DNA of 64,000 bases from Hippopus hippopus (lineage: Eukaryota > Mollusca > Bivalvia > Cardiida > Cardiidae). How positions within the stretch are numbered: the first letter of the stretch is position 1; the number at the start of each line of letters is the position of its first letter. The notes under the pieces are model-generated. The model ran no database searches. It was not told the DNA's origin and saw nothing but the letters and a program-made list of their open reading frames with translations. Below, one piece after another: positions 5,786 to 16,904 of the stretch. The translations under genes were made by a program, and so were the position numbers. The stretch lies in contig OX328096.1 in assembly GCA_946811185.2 (NCBI GenBank), positions 41,678,252 to 41,742,251 of the forward strand, in the 5' to 3' direction.

Positions 5786-6768
5786 ATAAATCTTATTGGT
5801 TGAAACGTCCTGTCTCATACGAGGCTGATTGATTCTGTCTCACAAAATTCTGATTGTTTGAAACATTCTGTCTCAAACAATTCTGATCGGCCGAGACGTT
5901 CTCCCCCATACAATTCTGATACCCTGAGAAGTTCTGTCTCATACGATTCTGGTTTGCTGAGTCGTTTAGCCTCATATAATTCTGATAAGCTGAGACTCTC
6001 TGTGGCAGAGAGTTCAGATTTGCCAGGACGTTCAGTCTCATACAATTCTGATAGGCAGGGACTTTCTGTCTCATAAACCTTCAACTTGCCGAGACGTTCT
6101 ATCTCATACAATTCTGATAAACTGAGACGTTTTGTCTCATATAATTCTGATAGGTTGCAACGTTTTGTCTCATACAATTTCGATAGGCTGAAACGTTTTG
6201 TCTCATACAATTGTGATAGGCTGAAACGTACTGTCTCATACAATTCTTATAGGGTGAGACGTTCTGTCTCATACAACTCTGATTTGCCGAGAGTTTTGTC
6301 TCATACAATTCTGATCGGCCGTGACGTTCATTCTCATACATTTCAACTGGCTTAGAATTTCTGTCTCATACGATTCCGATTGGCTGAGATGTTTTGTCTT
6401 ATACATTCCAATTGGCCGAGGCGTCTTGTCTTATACAATTCTGATAAGCTGAAATGTCCTGTTTCATAAAATTCCGATTTGCCGACGCGTTCTGTCTTAT
6501 ACAAATCTGATAAGCTGCGACGTTTTGTTTCATACAATTCTGATTAGCCGAGACGTTCTGTCTCATACAATTCTGATAGGCTGAGACGTTTTGTCTCGTA
6601 CAATTCTGATTGACTGAAACGTTCTGTCTGGTACAATTTCTATTGGCTGAGACATTCTGTCTCATAAAATTTCGATTGACTGAGACGATCTGTCTTATAC
6701 AATGCTGATTGGCTAAGACGTTAAGTCTCATACAATTCTGTTTTGCTAAGACGTTCTGTTTTATGCGA
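5786..6768. repeat. 33-bp minisatellite, about 30 copies
   Basis: Tandem units of about 33 bp, built on TCTCATACAATTCTGATAG followed by GCTGAGACGTTCTG, with individual variation. Because 33 is a multiple of three, several frames stay open on both strands and give 11-residue peptide repeats. There is no start context, promoter or codon bias to support coding. Further degraded units occur at 7147-7255. Confidence 0.93.
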
Positions 6769-7146
6769 TGGGGGCCATTCCTGTAAATTAAATTATCTCC
6801 CTTGCCAGATAAAAACTGAGGGTAACCAAATAACAGATTGGTCCTTTCACCTGTATTCCTCTGTTTTTATCCTTGGTTCCCTTGGGGATATTGCGATAAA
6901 TATAACAATGATTTATGATGTATGTGTAAGGTCTGGATGTAATTCAAATCAAAATCTGTTCTTAATCATCAGAAACTATGCATATATCAGTTTGTAAAAA
7001 AAATTTACGACATTTACTTGATATAATATCTCAAGAACATAGCTATTCAGCGCAAGAAAATCAAGGATAAAATCCAAGAAATCCCCTTATCAGGACCAAT
7101 GTACTACTGGAGAGGAACCAAGGGAAATAACTGAAGAATGGCCCTC
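6769..7146. mobile_element. MITE inserted in the minisatellite
   Basis: The segment begins GGGGCCATTC near 6771 and ends with the complementary GAATGGCCC near 7136-7144. Subterminal AATTATCTCCCTTG and AAGGGAAATAACTG are also inverted. Minisatellite units flank both sides. No transposase is encoded. Confidence 0.6.
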
Positions 7147-7255
7147 ATTCTGATTAGCTGAGATGTTCCTTTTCATACAATTCAAATTTGCCGGGACGCT
7201 CTGTCTCATGCATTTCAGATTTGTCAGGACCTTCTGTCCCGTACAAATCTGTACA
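7147..7255. repeat. degraded minisatellite units beyond the MITE
   Basis: About three units of the 33-bp family (CATACAATTCAAATTTGCC, GTCTCATGCATTTCAGATTT) continue the array after the insertion. Confidence 0.75.
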
Positions 7256-7429
7256 CGTCTATTCCTCGAATTTTGAAATAGAATTTGGAATACTTTGTGA
7301 ATACACTCTTTTTCTTGCTCTCATGATGTTTCCTGTTCGTCTGTCAGTCCGATTGTCCTCTTTTAGCATCTGTCTCGCTACCCGTCATTTGGTCTGATAA
7401 CGACCCTCGGAAGGAAGCATTTCGAAATC

Positions 7430-7592
7430 GTTGTGGGAAAAGGATAAAATGCTAATCACCAACATTGTCTCCTTTTCCCACAATGTTTTCTACTTTATCA
7501 AAGACAAATCCAATCATTCGAGCAACACCTAATTTGTTGTCTGCAAATGCTTTCAATTTTGACTTGTTCAAAATTCTGGACTTTCGTTCAGA
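7430..7592. mobile_element. hairpin MITE family 1, degraded copy
   Basis: Central hairpin remnant with TCCTTTTCCCACAATG, then the typical right arm (GTCTGCAAATGCTTTCAA) ending near GAGTTAAA. Confidence 0.6.
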
Positions 7593-7810
7593 GTTAAATC
7601 TGTACCTTTGAACGAGTTTTTGTTTTGTTTTTGTTATTATTTTTTCCTCTTATTTAATGATATAGCTTTCCTAAGATATACGAGTAGAAATATATTGAAA
7701 TATCATTTTAATTTCTTAATCAGAGCGCTTATCAAAGTAGAGTATACAAACGCATGGAGTGCTTCCACTTTCCTTGTAGATCACATAAATTCTGATTGTA
7801 ATACTTGGGC

Positions 7811-7908
7811 TGCTGACCGCGACTTCGTGGGCTTTTGCGGACAATGTAGATCAAGATCAGACTGCACTAAACGTGCAGTCTGATCTTGGATCTACACTGT
7901 CCGATACG
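7811..7908. mobile_element. hairpin MITE family 3 copy
   Basis: Palindromic centre with GATCAGACTGCAC and GTGCAGTCTGATC, flanked by inverted GGACAATGTAGATC and GATCTACACTGTCC. Best full-length copies of the family are at 9589-9802 and 27667-27877. Confidence 0.75.
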
Positions 7909-7998
7909 TTGAAATTTCTTCTGCGAGCAAAATTCTTAAATCGTAAACTATGGGCTTTCACTATTGCCTGGAAATCTTTTGTTTTATTTATTTTGCAG

Positions 7999-8229
7999 CT
8001 TAACTCTTTACCAAACGTCAATATTTTAGACTGGTCCAAATTGAAAGCACTTGCAGACGACATAATAAACGTAACTCAATAATTGAAATTTGTTTCCAGC
8101 AGGGTAGAAAACATTGTGGGAAAAGGAGAAAATGCTGGTTACCAGCATTTTCTCCTTTTCCCGCAATGTTTTCAAAAGGCTTCTATCTCAGGGTCGTAAA
8201 AACCAGGGATTGTTTGGTAAAGTGTTAAT
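7999..8229. mobile_element. hairpin MITE family 1 copy
   Basis: Ends TTAACTCTTTACCAAAC and TTTGGTAAAGTGTTAA are inverted. The centre is a long near-perfect hairpin (GAGAAAATGCTGGT, ACCAGCATTTTCTC) extended by AACATTGTGGGAAAAG and its complement. Non-coding. Confidence 0.82.
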
Positions 8230-8348
8230 TAAGGGTGAAATCCACAAATTACGTACAGCCATGTCACTTACAGCAGCGTGGCATGAAGAAGAAATGTGGC
8301 GGTCGGAGATGGTTGAAAGATTTGTGATGTCACTGGATATAACAAGAT

Positions 8349-8590
8349 TACTTAACTCTTTACCATACAATTCCGAGTTTTAACGACCTTAATTAAGGAA
8401 GACGCCTTTTGAAAACATAGTGGGAAAAGGAGAAAATGCTGGTAACCAGCATTTTCTCCTTTTCCCACAAGGTTTTCTACCCTAAAGAGAAAAAAAAAAT
8501 CATCATTTGAGCTACATTTATATTGTCGTCTGCAAATGCTATCAATTTGGTTGAGTCCAAAATTTTGTCGTTTGGTAAAGGTTTAAAGTA
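8349..8590. mobile_element. hairpin MITE family 1 copy
   Basis: Opposite internal orientation to 7999-8229, with ends TTAACTCTTTACCATAC and GTTTGGTAAAGGTTTAA around the same hairpin (about 8408-8474). Confidence 0.8.
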
Positions 8591-9039
8591 TGAAGCCGTT
8601 ATCACCCGTGTTTTCAAACTCTATCGATGTATAGTCAAACTGTCATTTTGTCCAATGATACCTATCGCCCATTAGGTCACAAATCCCCCAACGTACAGCC
8701 TGTTACAGGCACAAACGGTATAAACCTTTTATAGGACAACAAAATTTTAGACTTGTCCGAATTCAAAGCATTTGCAGACGACCTATTGATCGACGAAATT
8801 GATGCGATGTGCTCTTGATGGAATAGAGAGTGCGGTCTGATCTTGGACCTATGTACATCGTAGGCTATTTTAATCAAAACTTTAGGCCTGAAACAAAAGT
8901 ACTTTTATTTTTCAGTCGAGTTTATTCACTTGATACCAATAGAGTTCACTGAGTGCACAGCATTTTTATCGTCAAGGATCTAGACATAATAATTTTGGAA
9001 ATTTTGACTCGTTATCAAACAATACCGGGTTTTTATGGC

Positions 9040-9215
9040 TGAGTGAGAAGGCTTTAAAAAAATTATGGGAAAAAGAGAAAACGCATTTTCTCCTTTTCCG
9101 ACATTTTTTCCTAGTCCCTTTCAAAGACATATTTTATCATGCGAGCCATGTTTAAATTGACATCTGCAAAAGTTTTCAATTTCGACAAGTTTGAAACTTT
9201 ATCGTCTATAAAATT
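9040..9215. mobile_element. hairpin MITE family 1, degraded copy
   Basis: Shortened centre (GGGAAAAAGAGAAAACGC, GCATTTTCTCCTTTTCC) with a recognisable right arm to about 9215. Confidence 0.5.
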
Positions 9216-9344
9216 AACTTATTGCCGTTTGCGGACGACTTTTTTCGATTTGCACTGGTAGATTTACGAAAATAAAGCAATTATTCCTCGTGTCACAATG
9301 TTTCCACATTTATATAACCCTATCACCGGCGCTCTAGAAAAGGG

Positions 9345-9580
9345 ATGGGGGAGTTAATGTATCTTAGTTATGCATCATGCCAAGCAAGTGACTGCATAGT
9401 ATAGGTCCAATCTGTCCAAAAACCCACCGAACCATGAGGGAGAATGGTCTTTTGACATGCAGAAAATTTAGCGTTAACAAAAGGTTTGGAGCATCGTCAG
9501 CTTGCAGGGACTGCACAGACTGACATGGGTTGATACTTTTTGTCGATGCATTAAACCACCTTTTCATAGAGCAAGGTGCA
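9345..9580. mobile_element. MITE family 2 copy
   Basis: Degenerate copy of the family whose clear member is 15223-15467: TTAATGTATC end, GTCAGCTTGCAGGGACTGCA centre, ATGCATTAAACCACCTTTTC end. Confidence 0.6.
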
Positions 9581-9588
9581 TGGTAATT

Positions 9589-9802
9589 AACCCTTAGGCT
9601 GTGAAGCGCGACTTGGGGCGCTGTTGCACACAGTGCAGATCAAGATCAGACAGCACAAAACGTGCAGTCTGATCTTTGATCTACACTGTCCTACACTGTA
9701 TTTTACCCCGGTGAAAAAGAAGTATGAAATTGCAATATTTTGGTTTTTATTACTGAGTGGACATGAAATTTCAGTTTCATTTATTAGCAGCTGAAGGGTT
9801 AA
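9589..9802. mobile_element. hairpin MITE family 3, full-length copy
   Basis: Starts TTAACCCTTAGGCTGTGAAG and ends CAGCTGAAGGGTTAA, with the GATCAGACAGCAC and GTGCAGTCTGATC hairpin in the left half. TTAA at both ends suggests a TTAA target-site duplication. Confidence 0.78.
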
Positions 9803-9823
9803 ACCTTAATTACTATTTTACGG

Positions 9824-10035
9824 GGGGGGGGGGGGGGGGGCTGTCTGCATGGTGAACGTGGAGGATTGTAAACCCCAGGACCACATGATTCGATCTTCTC
9901 TCGAAACCCCTTGCATTTCGTGTCCTTGAGCCACTTCGGTACCGGTGAACCCAGGGCTTACACGAATAAGAGCTGTCACAGTGACATGACTGAAATAATG
10001 TTGAAAGTGGCGTAAAGCACCATTCAAACTTGTGG
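9824..10035 (+). mobile_element. poly-G run and SINE-like element
   Basis: A run of about 17 G residues at 9824-9840 is followed by a SINE body ending in ACTGAAATAATGTTGAAAG and CACCATTCAA, the same tail as the SINEs at 17231, 21647, 28738 and 48843. The tRNA-like head is not clear in this copy. Confidence 0.6.
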
Positions 10036-10329
10036 GCTGCATTTTTTTCGAATTGATATGGATAGATTGGGGGAAATACCCTTCAGCTTTTCCGCAGAAG
10101 AACGCCCACTATTCATAAAAGTTGGTGAAAAACCAGTAGTGAAACAGTTTCACGTTAGTTTAATCGTAAAAGTACACTTAAAAGAAAAGCAGGACACCCC
10201 TGTATCTTAAAATAGCAAATCACGGGATGATACGTCATAAGGGTAATTTAATCTTATTAACTCTTATCTTACCTTATCATATCTTAAAATTATACTCCTA
10301 TTGTTCTTCTTACAACAGACTTAGATGAT

Positions 10330-10400
10330 ACTTTTGAGACCATTGCAGATCAAGATCACAGTTAAAAGAAATAGCAGTCTGATCATTGCTCTACTATACA
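10330..10400. mobile_element. hairpin MITE family 3 fragment
   Basis: GCAGATCAAGATCACAG and CAGTCTGATCATTGCTC form the eroded hairpin. Confidence 0.5.
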
Positions 10401-10526
10401 CTTTCGGGTATTTTTAGAGATATGTGGTCCACTACAGCTTTGAAATTACTAAATAAGAAGTTATTTTATACCAACACATTGAAACGCGTCGATCTAATAG
10501 ATCTAGATGTTTGATTTACTTAGCCA

Positions 10527-10768
10527 AGAAGTTAACCCTTTACAATAAAATCTCTAGTGTTAACGACTCTGGAGAGGATGGAGGCCTTTTGAAAACAAAG
10601 TGGGAAAAGGAGAAAATGCTGTTAATCAGCATTTTCTCCTTTTTCAACAACGTTTTCTACCCTTTCCAAGACAACTTCTCTCATATGGGTCTCATTTCAT
10701 TTGTCGTCTGCAAATGCTTTCGATTTAAGCGAGCCTAATATTTTATCGTCTGGTAAAGAGGTCAATTA
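10527..10768. mobile_element. hairpin MITE family 1 copy
   Basis: Ends TTAACCCTTTACAATAAAA and GTCTGGTAAAGAGGTCAA; central hairpin about 10598-10660. The ORF covering it is not a gene. Confidence 0.72.
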
Positions 10769-10854
10769 CACGGAAGGAAGCGGAGGGATGAATGAGTGGC
10801 GAGGAGAAACAATAACTTGGTGAGTCAAAAAATCCTTCTCTTTTCCCTAAACCC

Positions 10855-11096
10855 AGTAAATTATTCTTCTAATTTTCTACCAAACGACAAAATTTTGTAC
10901 ACGACCATACTGAAAGCATTTGCAGACGACAAATTAAACGTAGCTCAAGAGATTACTTCTGTCTTTGATAGGGTAGAAAACATTGTTGGAAAAGGAGAAA
11001 ATTCTGGTCACCAGCATTTTCTTCTTTTCCTACATTGTTTTCAAAAACCTTCGTCTGTAGGTCGTTTGAACTCGGGATTGTGTGTTAAAGGTTTAA
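10855..11096. mobile_element. hairpin MITE family 1 copy
   Basis: Left end CTACCAAACGACAAAATTTT, arm GCATTTGCAGACGACAAATT, hairpin about 10977-11042, right end GTGTGTTAAAGGTTTAA. Confidence 0.7.
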
Positions 11097-11269
11097 ACGA
11101 TAGAAACAAGGTACATTGCACTTATATTAACTAAGGCGGTAAAAGCAAAAAAAAAAGCCTCGACTCCTGTAACTTGACACCACTTTTATTGTATTGTTTT
11201 CTTCTTAACAAGAGTACGTTTTACAATAGCCAAGTACCATTTTATCGTTGATTTATGAACCTCAGGTTG

Positions 11270-11345
11270 ATTTGGGAACAATACTGATCGAGATCAGGAT
11301 GTGAATAATGAACAGTCTAATCTTTGATCAACACTGTACCCCGTT
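11270..11345. mobile_element. hairpin MITE family 3 fragment
   Basis: Eroded hairpin with CGAGATCAGGATGTG and ACAGTCTAATCTTTGATC. Confidence 0.4.
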
Positions 11346-11399
11346 TTGTATGATATTCATAGAAAAATTCTCAAATTAGGCCAATTTTTCGTGTTATCT

Positions 11400-11640
11400 A
11401 TTTGGTCTGCGAAAAGTATCTACCCATGTCAGCCTGCGTAGTCCGCGCAGGCTGACATGGGCCGATTCTTTTCGCTTTTTTAAAATTTCCTGCATCTCGA
11501 AGGACCATTCTACCTCCAGATTCAGTCGTTTGTTAGACTAAATTAATTCTATGGATCTCATAATTATGTGACGACCTGCTTTGTATAATGCATTACGGAG
11601 ATGCATTAACCACCCTTTTTCCAGAGTATCTCTCAAATAA
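11400..11640. mobile_element. MITE family 2 copy
   Basis: Contains the GC-rich palindrome (CAGCCTGCGTAG, CCGCGCAGGCTG) at about 11428-11458 and a terminal ATGCATTAACCACCCTTTTT. Confidence 0.6.
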
Positions 11641-11869
11641 TATGGACAAAAAAATGGAAGGAAAAGAATCGGCGAAACGTCAGAGACTGGTATTTCAGGA
11701 GTACGAAAGCAAAATGGTTTGTTTCGAATATTTTCGCCATTTGTTGCAACATAGGATACTGGAAATGGCTCATCCTTTCATGAACCAAAAAAATGTTGTA
11801 AAAAGAGTTGTCCATCCTTAGCCCTAAAAACATTATGCACAACGTTATAATTATGACAATGTGTCCACA

Positions 11870-11970
11870 ACTTTGTAGACAATGCAGATCAAGATCAGAC
11901 AGCATTTCGCAGAAAAATGATCAAGATCAGACTTCACAGAACGTACCGTCTGGTCTTTGATTTACATTGG
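11870..11970. mobile_element. hairpin MITE family 3, internally duplicated copy
   Basis: ATCAAGATCAGACAGCA and a second ATCAAGATCAGACTTCAC precede ACGTACCGTCTGGTCTTTGA. Confidence 0.5.
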
Positions 11971-12180
11971 ATCGACCGCTTGCTGAAATATTATTGCAGA
12001 CTACCCTTGAATTTGCAATGTTCCGCTCTGCTGGTATGATTGAGTAAGGCCAAGATTTTTTATTTACTGCTTTATGGATTAATATAGCCCTTTACCACAC
12101 GACCAAATTTAAGAGTAATCCATATTCAAAGCATCTGCAGACATCTAATTAGAGGTGGCTAAATTTATGCAACTTGCCTT

Positions 12181-12402
12181 TAACTCGTTACCAAACGACA
12201 AAATTTTAGGTTTGTCCAAATCGAAAGCATTTGCAGATGACAAAATAAAAATGACTGAAATTTTGAAATTTGGTTTGTGAAGGGTAGAAAACATTGTGGG
12301 AAAATGCTGGTTACCAGCATTTTCTCCTTTTCCCACGATGTTTTCTAAAGGCTTCTTTCTCAGGGTCGTCAAAAGTAGGGATTGTGTGGTAATGGGTTAA
12401 TA
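12181..12402. mobile_element. hairpin MITE family 1 copy
   Basis: Ends TTAACTCGTTACCAAAC and GTGTGGTAATGGGTTAA. The left hairpin arm is shortened. A second, truncated copy follows directly (about 12403-12525). Confidence 0.72.
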
Positions 12403-12525
12403 GAGTATAAAACACTGTGGAAAAAAGAGAAAATTCTGGTTACCAGCATTTTATCATTTTCCCACAATGTTATCAAAAGGTTTCTTGCTCAGAGCTTAAA
12501 ATTCGGTATTGTGTGTTAAAGGGTG

Positions 12526-13590
12526 AATGATACATGACTTCCACATCACATGACAACTAGATGTATTTTGAGTAGTACTTATTGGATGTAACGGTTATCT
12601 AGTACACTGAGAATTTCATTTTCACGCTTATTTCTTCATATTCTCATTAAGATAAAGAAACGTTTTCGTTATTAAACTGTCAGGTATTGCAAACTCTTTC
12701 CAGTTAAGTCACATGTACGTAAATTCGTCTGCACTACTTGGACAAAGTAAACTAAGTAAAACTTCTAGAGCATTTACAAAAACGTTAATAAACATAAAAC
12801 CAAGGGCATGCCACATAGGAGAGAGTAAAAAAAAAAATCCATTCAGAAAACCACACTACCAATCACTAGTGAAGGTGTTTAAACTTTCAACCAATGGTGA
12901 AAATTGTAGATGACTGAACTTACAGATGAACGAATCGGTGTTGACGATTTTCGTCAAGGTACAATCTGCTTAATAATCGGAGAAAGCAACTTACAATATT
13001 AGTTACAATTGCGATGCATTACTTAAATTGATACTTTCTGGGACTCCGACTCATTCTTTCTGTTATGGCTTTTGTATTTCCCCAAATCTCATTATGGGTA
13101 TATAAGGGAAGAAATATTTTGTGCTTTAACATCTACAATCGAGACACAATAGAATTTAATAATATCATATTTATTTATTTGTAACATTTTAACATCGAAG
13201 AGGAATTCTTCATATCAATTACCAATACTGTAAGTAAATCAATAATCATATTAAAATAGCCTTTTTATGGATGTTCGACTCTGAACAATACTAAAAGGTA
13301 CACGTACAACATTAAGCTACCTTTTAAACAGTTTAAGATATTACCTATGTGCCGTTCGATGTTGAATCTACAATGCCGGAAGCTATTTTAGTTCTATGCT
13401 GTGAAAGGCTGAAACTATACCGCCTGAAGCTTTTGTGCTTCGTCTAACAAGAAAAGCTTTGAAATTACATAATTCATTTTTTATTGAAAAGAATATGTCA
13501 AAGAATTATTTACTATTTGAACAATTAGTATTTCTAATTTAGTGTCATGCACTGATTAAAGTTTAATTATTTATGCAACAATCCCATGTT
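12526..13590. other. gene-free AT-rich stretch
   Basis: No coding, RNA or repeat structure supported. The 66-codon ORF at 12713-12913 has no promoter, homology or splice evidence. Confidence 0.4.
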
Positions 13591-13796
13591 TAATCCTTTA
13601 CCAAACAATCCCTGGTTTTCACAACCCTAGGAAAGAAGGCTTTTGAAAACATCGTGGGAAAAGGAGAAAATGCTGGTAACCAATGTTTTCTACCCTATCA
13701 GAGAGCAAAAGCTCAGTTCTAACAATTCTGAATTTATCGTCTGCAGATGTTTCGAATTTGAAAGAGTCTGAAATTTGTTGTTTGGGAAAGGGTTAA
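13591..13796. mobile_element. hairpin MITE family 1 copy with collapsed hairpin
   Basis: Ends TTAATCCTTTACCAAAC and GTTTGGGAAAGGGTTAA; right half of the hairpin deleted at about 13681. A further degraded copy adjoins at 13795-13975 and another lies at about 14190-14402. Confidence 0.65.
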
Positions 13797-14189
13797 CGAC
13801 CCTTAGGAAGAAGCACTTGAGACTATTTTGGGGAAAGGAGTAAAATTAACCAATAATGTCTTCTAGCCTTTCATGGATACATATCACCATTTGGCCCAAA
13901 TATTCTGTTGTCGTCTGCAATTGCTTTCAATTTGGACAAGTCTAACTTTTTTTTTTCGTCTTGTGAAAAGTTTACTCTTCATGGAACTATCCCTTGTTTT
14001 GACAGCCGAGAGCTACAGTAGGATACATAAAATCATCAGGGAAAGACGACGAACTGTCGGCTGGTAACCAGCAATTTCTACTTATCCCACAAAATTTTCT
14101 ATTCTTTCAAACACATATACCGCTGTATCATCTACAATCAAAATGTTCTCTTCATGAACGAATCTGAAATTTAAATTTCTTAAAGGAAA

Positions 14190-14402
14190 CTATTCCTTTA
14201 CCGAGACGACGAAGTTTTAGACTTGTCTGAATTCAAAGCATTTACCGAGAACACAATAAATGTGTTTCAAATGATGAAATTTGAGTTTGAAAGAGTTGAA
14301 AAATTTGTGGCAATAGGGAAAAATGCTGGTTACTTGCATTTTCTCCTGTTCCCAAAATGTTTTCAAAGAATCTTTGAACTAGGGACATTTCGATAAAGAA
14401 TT
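14190..14402. mobile_element. hairpin MITE family 1, degraded copy
   Basis: ACTTGTCTGAATTCAAAGCA arm, hairpin remnant AAAAATGCTGGTTACTTGCA, and a right end near GATAAAGAATTAA. Confidence 0.55.
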
Positions 14403-14807
14403 AACTCAAAATCTCCTGAGAAACATTTGTAGGAAAGAACGTTAAACACATATTTTTTTCTCAAAATATAGATACTATTACAAATTAAAATTTACATACG
14501 TAAATATTTGTGCGAACATTGTGACATAAGGAGAGATTGCCCGTTTCAAGAACTTTCACAAAAAGAATAAAAATTCTTCTACAGGTGATGATGTGCATTA
14601 GCCATAAAGGGCAACAATTTCTCTATCTTTCGTACTGTTTTCCTCACCTTTTCACTAATCTATGATATCTGTTAATATCACGGGAGAATAGTTGTTGAAG
14701 ACTAAAAGCTTCAATTATTTAAAAAAAAAAATCTCAAATAGTTACTTTCGAATAATTTCCGCATTTCACTGTTAAAGATCACAAATAAAAGAAATTAAAC
14801 ATTGAAC

Positions 14808-14825
14808 ATATTTCTTTGTTTCAGC
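14808..14825 (+). other. probable splice acceptor before the secreted-protein exon
   Basis: A pyrimidine tract, TTTCTTTGTTTCAG, ends about 5 bases before the ATG at 14830. This suggests an upstream 5'-UTR exon that I cannot place. Confidence 0.5.
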
Positions 14826-14829
14826 TGAA

Positions 14830-15144
14830 ATGGCCTCCATGATGACACTTCTACTCGTCTCAAGCATTGTGGTTGCGTTGTTGTTCACGGAGATAGAGGG
14901 AAAAAATAAAAAGGAAAAAAAGAAAAATGGCGGGAGGAACAGGGGTGCTTGTATATACAACGATGAAACGGACACGTGTACAGATACAATTCCAAAGCCG
15001 TTGAGAAAGCGGGAACTCCGAGCGTATTGCCCTACTGTAAAAGGAAAATGTGCCGCACGTAATGGAACTTGTCAGCCAATTGTGCGAGCCAACGGAAAGA
15101 AACGTTGCAAGTGCATGAAAGACAATAGAAAGCAAATGTTTTGA
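14830..15144 (+). CDS. small secreted basic cysteine-rich protein, unknown family
   Basis: 104 aa. Residues 1-23 look like a cleavable signal peptide (MASMMTLLLVSSIVVALLF), followed by a Lys/Asn/Gly-rich spacer (GKNKKEKKKNGGRNRG, about aa 24-39). The rest has seven cysteines: GACIYNDETDTC, RAYCPTVKGKC, NGTC, KRCKC. High Lys and Arg content and the Cys pattern fit a secreted growth-factor-like, antimicrobial or matrix peptide, but I match it to no family. An odd Cys number leaves one unpaired or dimer-forming. The start is supported by a splice acceptor just upstream, so the ORF is probably the whole coding part in one exon. Its right side is soon followed by MITEs (15223 on). No AATAAA is seen close by. 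Confidence 0.6.
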   Translation: MASMMTLLLVSSIVVALLFTEIEGKNKKEKKKNGGRNRGACIYNDETDTCTDTIPKPLRKRELRAYCPTVKGKCAARNGTCQPIVRANGKKRCKCMKDNRKQMF

Positions 15145-15222
15145 ATTTACTCTTTGTATTCAACGATGTGATCACGAACCAGCAATTTATATTTTTTCAG
15201 TATATGAGTCATGTTCTGACAA

Positions 15223-15467
15223 AAGGGGGCTTAATGCGTCTCCGTGATCCATGGTAACAAGCAAGCCATCACGTACTTATGGATCCATAATATCTACTTT
15301 TTTAAACAACCAACTTAATCATGAGATAGACTGGTTCTTGGACATACAGGAAATTGTTCAATAGCGAAAAGTTTCGGCCCAGGTCAGCCTGCGCGGATTG
15401 CGCAGGCTGACCTGGGTCGATACTTTTCGCAGATGCATTAAGCCCCCTTTTCACAGAGTATGGCTCC
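15223..15467. mobile_element. MITE family 2, clear copy
   Basis: Terminal inverted AAAAGGGGGCTTAATGCGTC and GCATTAAGCCCCCTTTTCAC. Internal palindrome CAGGTCAGCCTGCGC and GCGCAGGCTGACCTG at about 15379-15414. Confidence 0.82.
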
Positions 15468-15690
15468 ACCAAAAGGGGTTTAATGTATCTTCTTGATGTA
15501 TATCGAGGAAGTCATCACATCATTTTGGATCCTTGAAATCCGTTTTTTCTTACAACCGACTGGCTCTGGAGGTAAAGTGGTCCTTTGACATGCATAAAAT
15601 TGACCAATGGCAAAAAGTATCGACTCATGTCAGCATGTGCAGTCTGCGCAGGCTGACGTGAGTCGATATTAAGCCCACTTTTCACGTTGC
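15468..15690. mobile_element. MITE family 2, second adjoining copy
   Basis: AAAAGGGGTTTAATGTATC left end, CATGTCAGCATGTGCAG and GCGCAGGCTGACGTG palindrome, ATTAAGCCCACTTTTCACG right end. Confidence 0.75.
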
Positions 15691-15857
15691 ATTTATTTGT
15701 TAACAATTTTTCGAGCTGCAAACGACTTATTTTGTCTTGCAGCAGATCACATTTGAAAAAACAAAACAAAAAGGGGAAAAACTGTGGCAAAAGGAGAAAT
15801 TAATGTCGACTAGCAATGTGTTTTTAATGTGCCAGAATTTCTTTCACTCGCATTCAT

Positions 15858-16088
15858 GTCTCAACTCTTTACCAAACAATATTTTTTTACTTACACACTT
15901 TGAAAGCATTTTACAAGCGACAAGTTAAATAGAACTTAAATAATGGGATTTGTCTGTGGAAGGGAGGAAAACATAGTGGGAAAAGGAGAAAATGCTGGTT
16001 ACCAGCGTTTTCTCCTTTTTCCTCGATGTTTTCAAAAGGCTTTTGCCTGATGGTTGTTAAAACACGAGAGTGTGTGGTAAAAAGTTAA
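15858..16088. mobile_element. hairpin MITE family 1 copy
   Basis: Ends TCAACTCTTTACCAAAC and GTGTGGTAAAAAGTTAAA; hairpin about 15970-16033. Confidence 0.75.
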
Positions 16089-16574
16089 ATTTTGGTTCGT
16101 GATAGTTTTCAATATTATACCAGGATGTTTATAAAGTAGTCTACTAGTGAAGAAGTTTTTTTTTTTTTCTTTTCTCATCACTCTGGACATTATTTGTAAT
16201 CTGATGAGAAATGTCAGGGTTTGAAGTAATGTGTGACTCTGCATTAATGGGGTCATAAATTACAAGGCAATCAAAACCCAATGGTCAGATAATATTCTTT
16301 TGAGTCAACAAGTAGATAAAAATCCTTCTCATTTTTTTTCTTTGATAAGCAAATCATATCCAAAAGTGATAGTAAGATTCAACTGTTTTCACTCAACGCA
16401 GGCATACAGAAATTCTTTCATCACATACTATAATTTCTCCTGTAAAGTTCATGGAAGAAATACTGTCTACTTGCAGCACAGGTATGCTTCTAGATTCATA
16501 CAGAATTTAACTACATTGCGTTTTTACCATGTTTTTTTTTTTGTTTGTTTTATCAACCCACACAATGCCAACTT

Positions 16575-16785
16575 TTTAACAACCTCAATAAAGGAGACTT
16601 ATGAAAACATTGTGAGAAAAGAAAAAAAATGCTAGTAACCAGCATTTTCTCCTTTTCAAATAATGTTTTCTATCCTATCACAGACAATCTTCCACTATTT
16701 CGGCAACATTTAAAATTGATGTCTGTATATGCTTTGGGTTTGAATGTGTCTAAAATTGTGTCATGTGCTAAAGGATTAAATCCCC
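16575..16785. mobile_element. hairpin MITE family 1, partial copy
   Basis: AACCTCAATAAAGGAGAC left part, ATGCTAGTAACCAGCATTTT centre, and a right arm ending near AAAGGATTAA. Confidence 0.6.
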
Positions 16786-16904
16786 ATCATGTAATTTTCA
16801 TCATTCATGTTTCCATGTTTGTACAAATGAATTAAAATTGAAAAAAAAAACCTTGTTCTCTGTGTCTGATAACTGAACGGAATAAAGGGGGATAAGTGGT
16901 GGTA

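Noticed and set aside
5793..6731. Repeat proteins of 60-142 aa on both strands
   Set aside because: They are reading frames of the 33-bp satellite; both strands and several frames are open alike.
5786..6768. CRISPR array
   Set aside because: Units are directly tandem without unique spacers, in an animal genome.
8100..8175. Precursor microRNA from the MITE hairpin
   Set aside because: Nearly perfect 60-bp hairpins in dozens of copies fit a transposon palindrome better than a microRNA; kept only as a small-RNA question.
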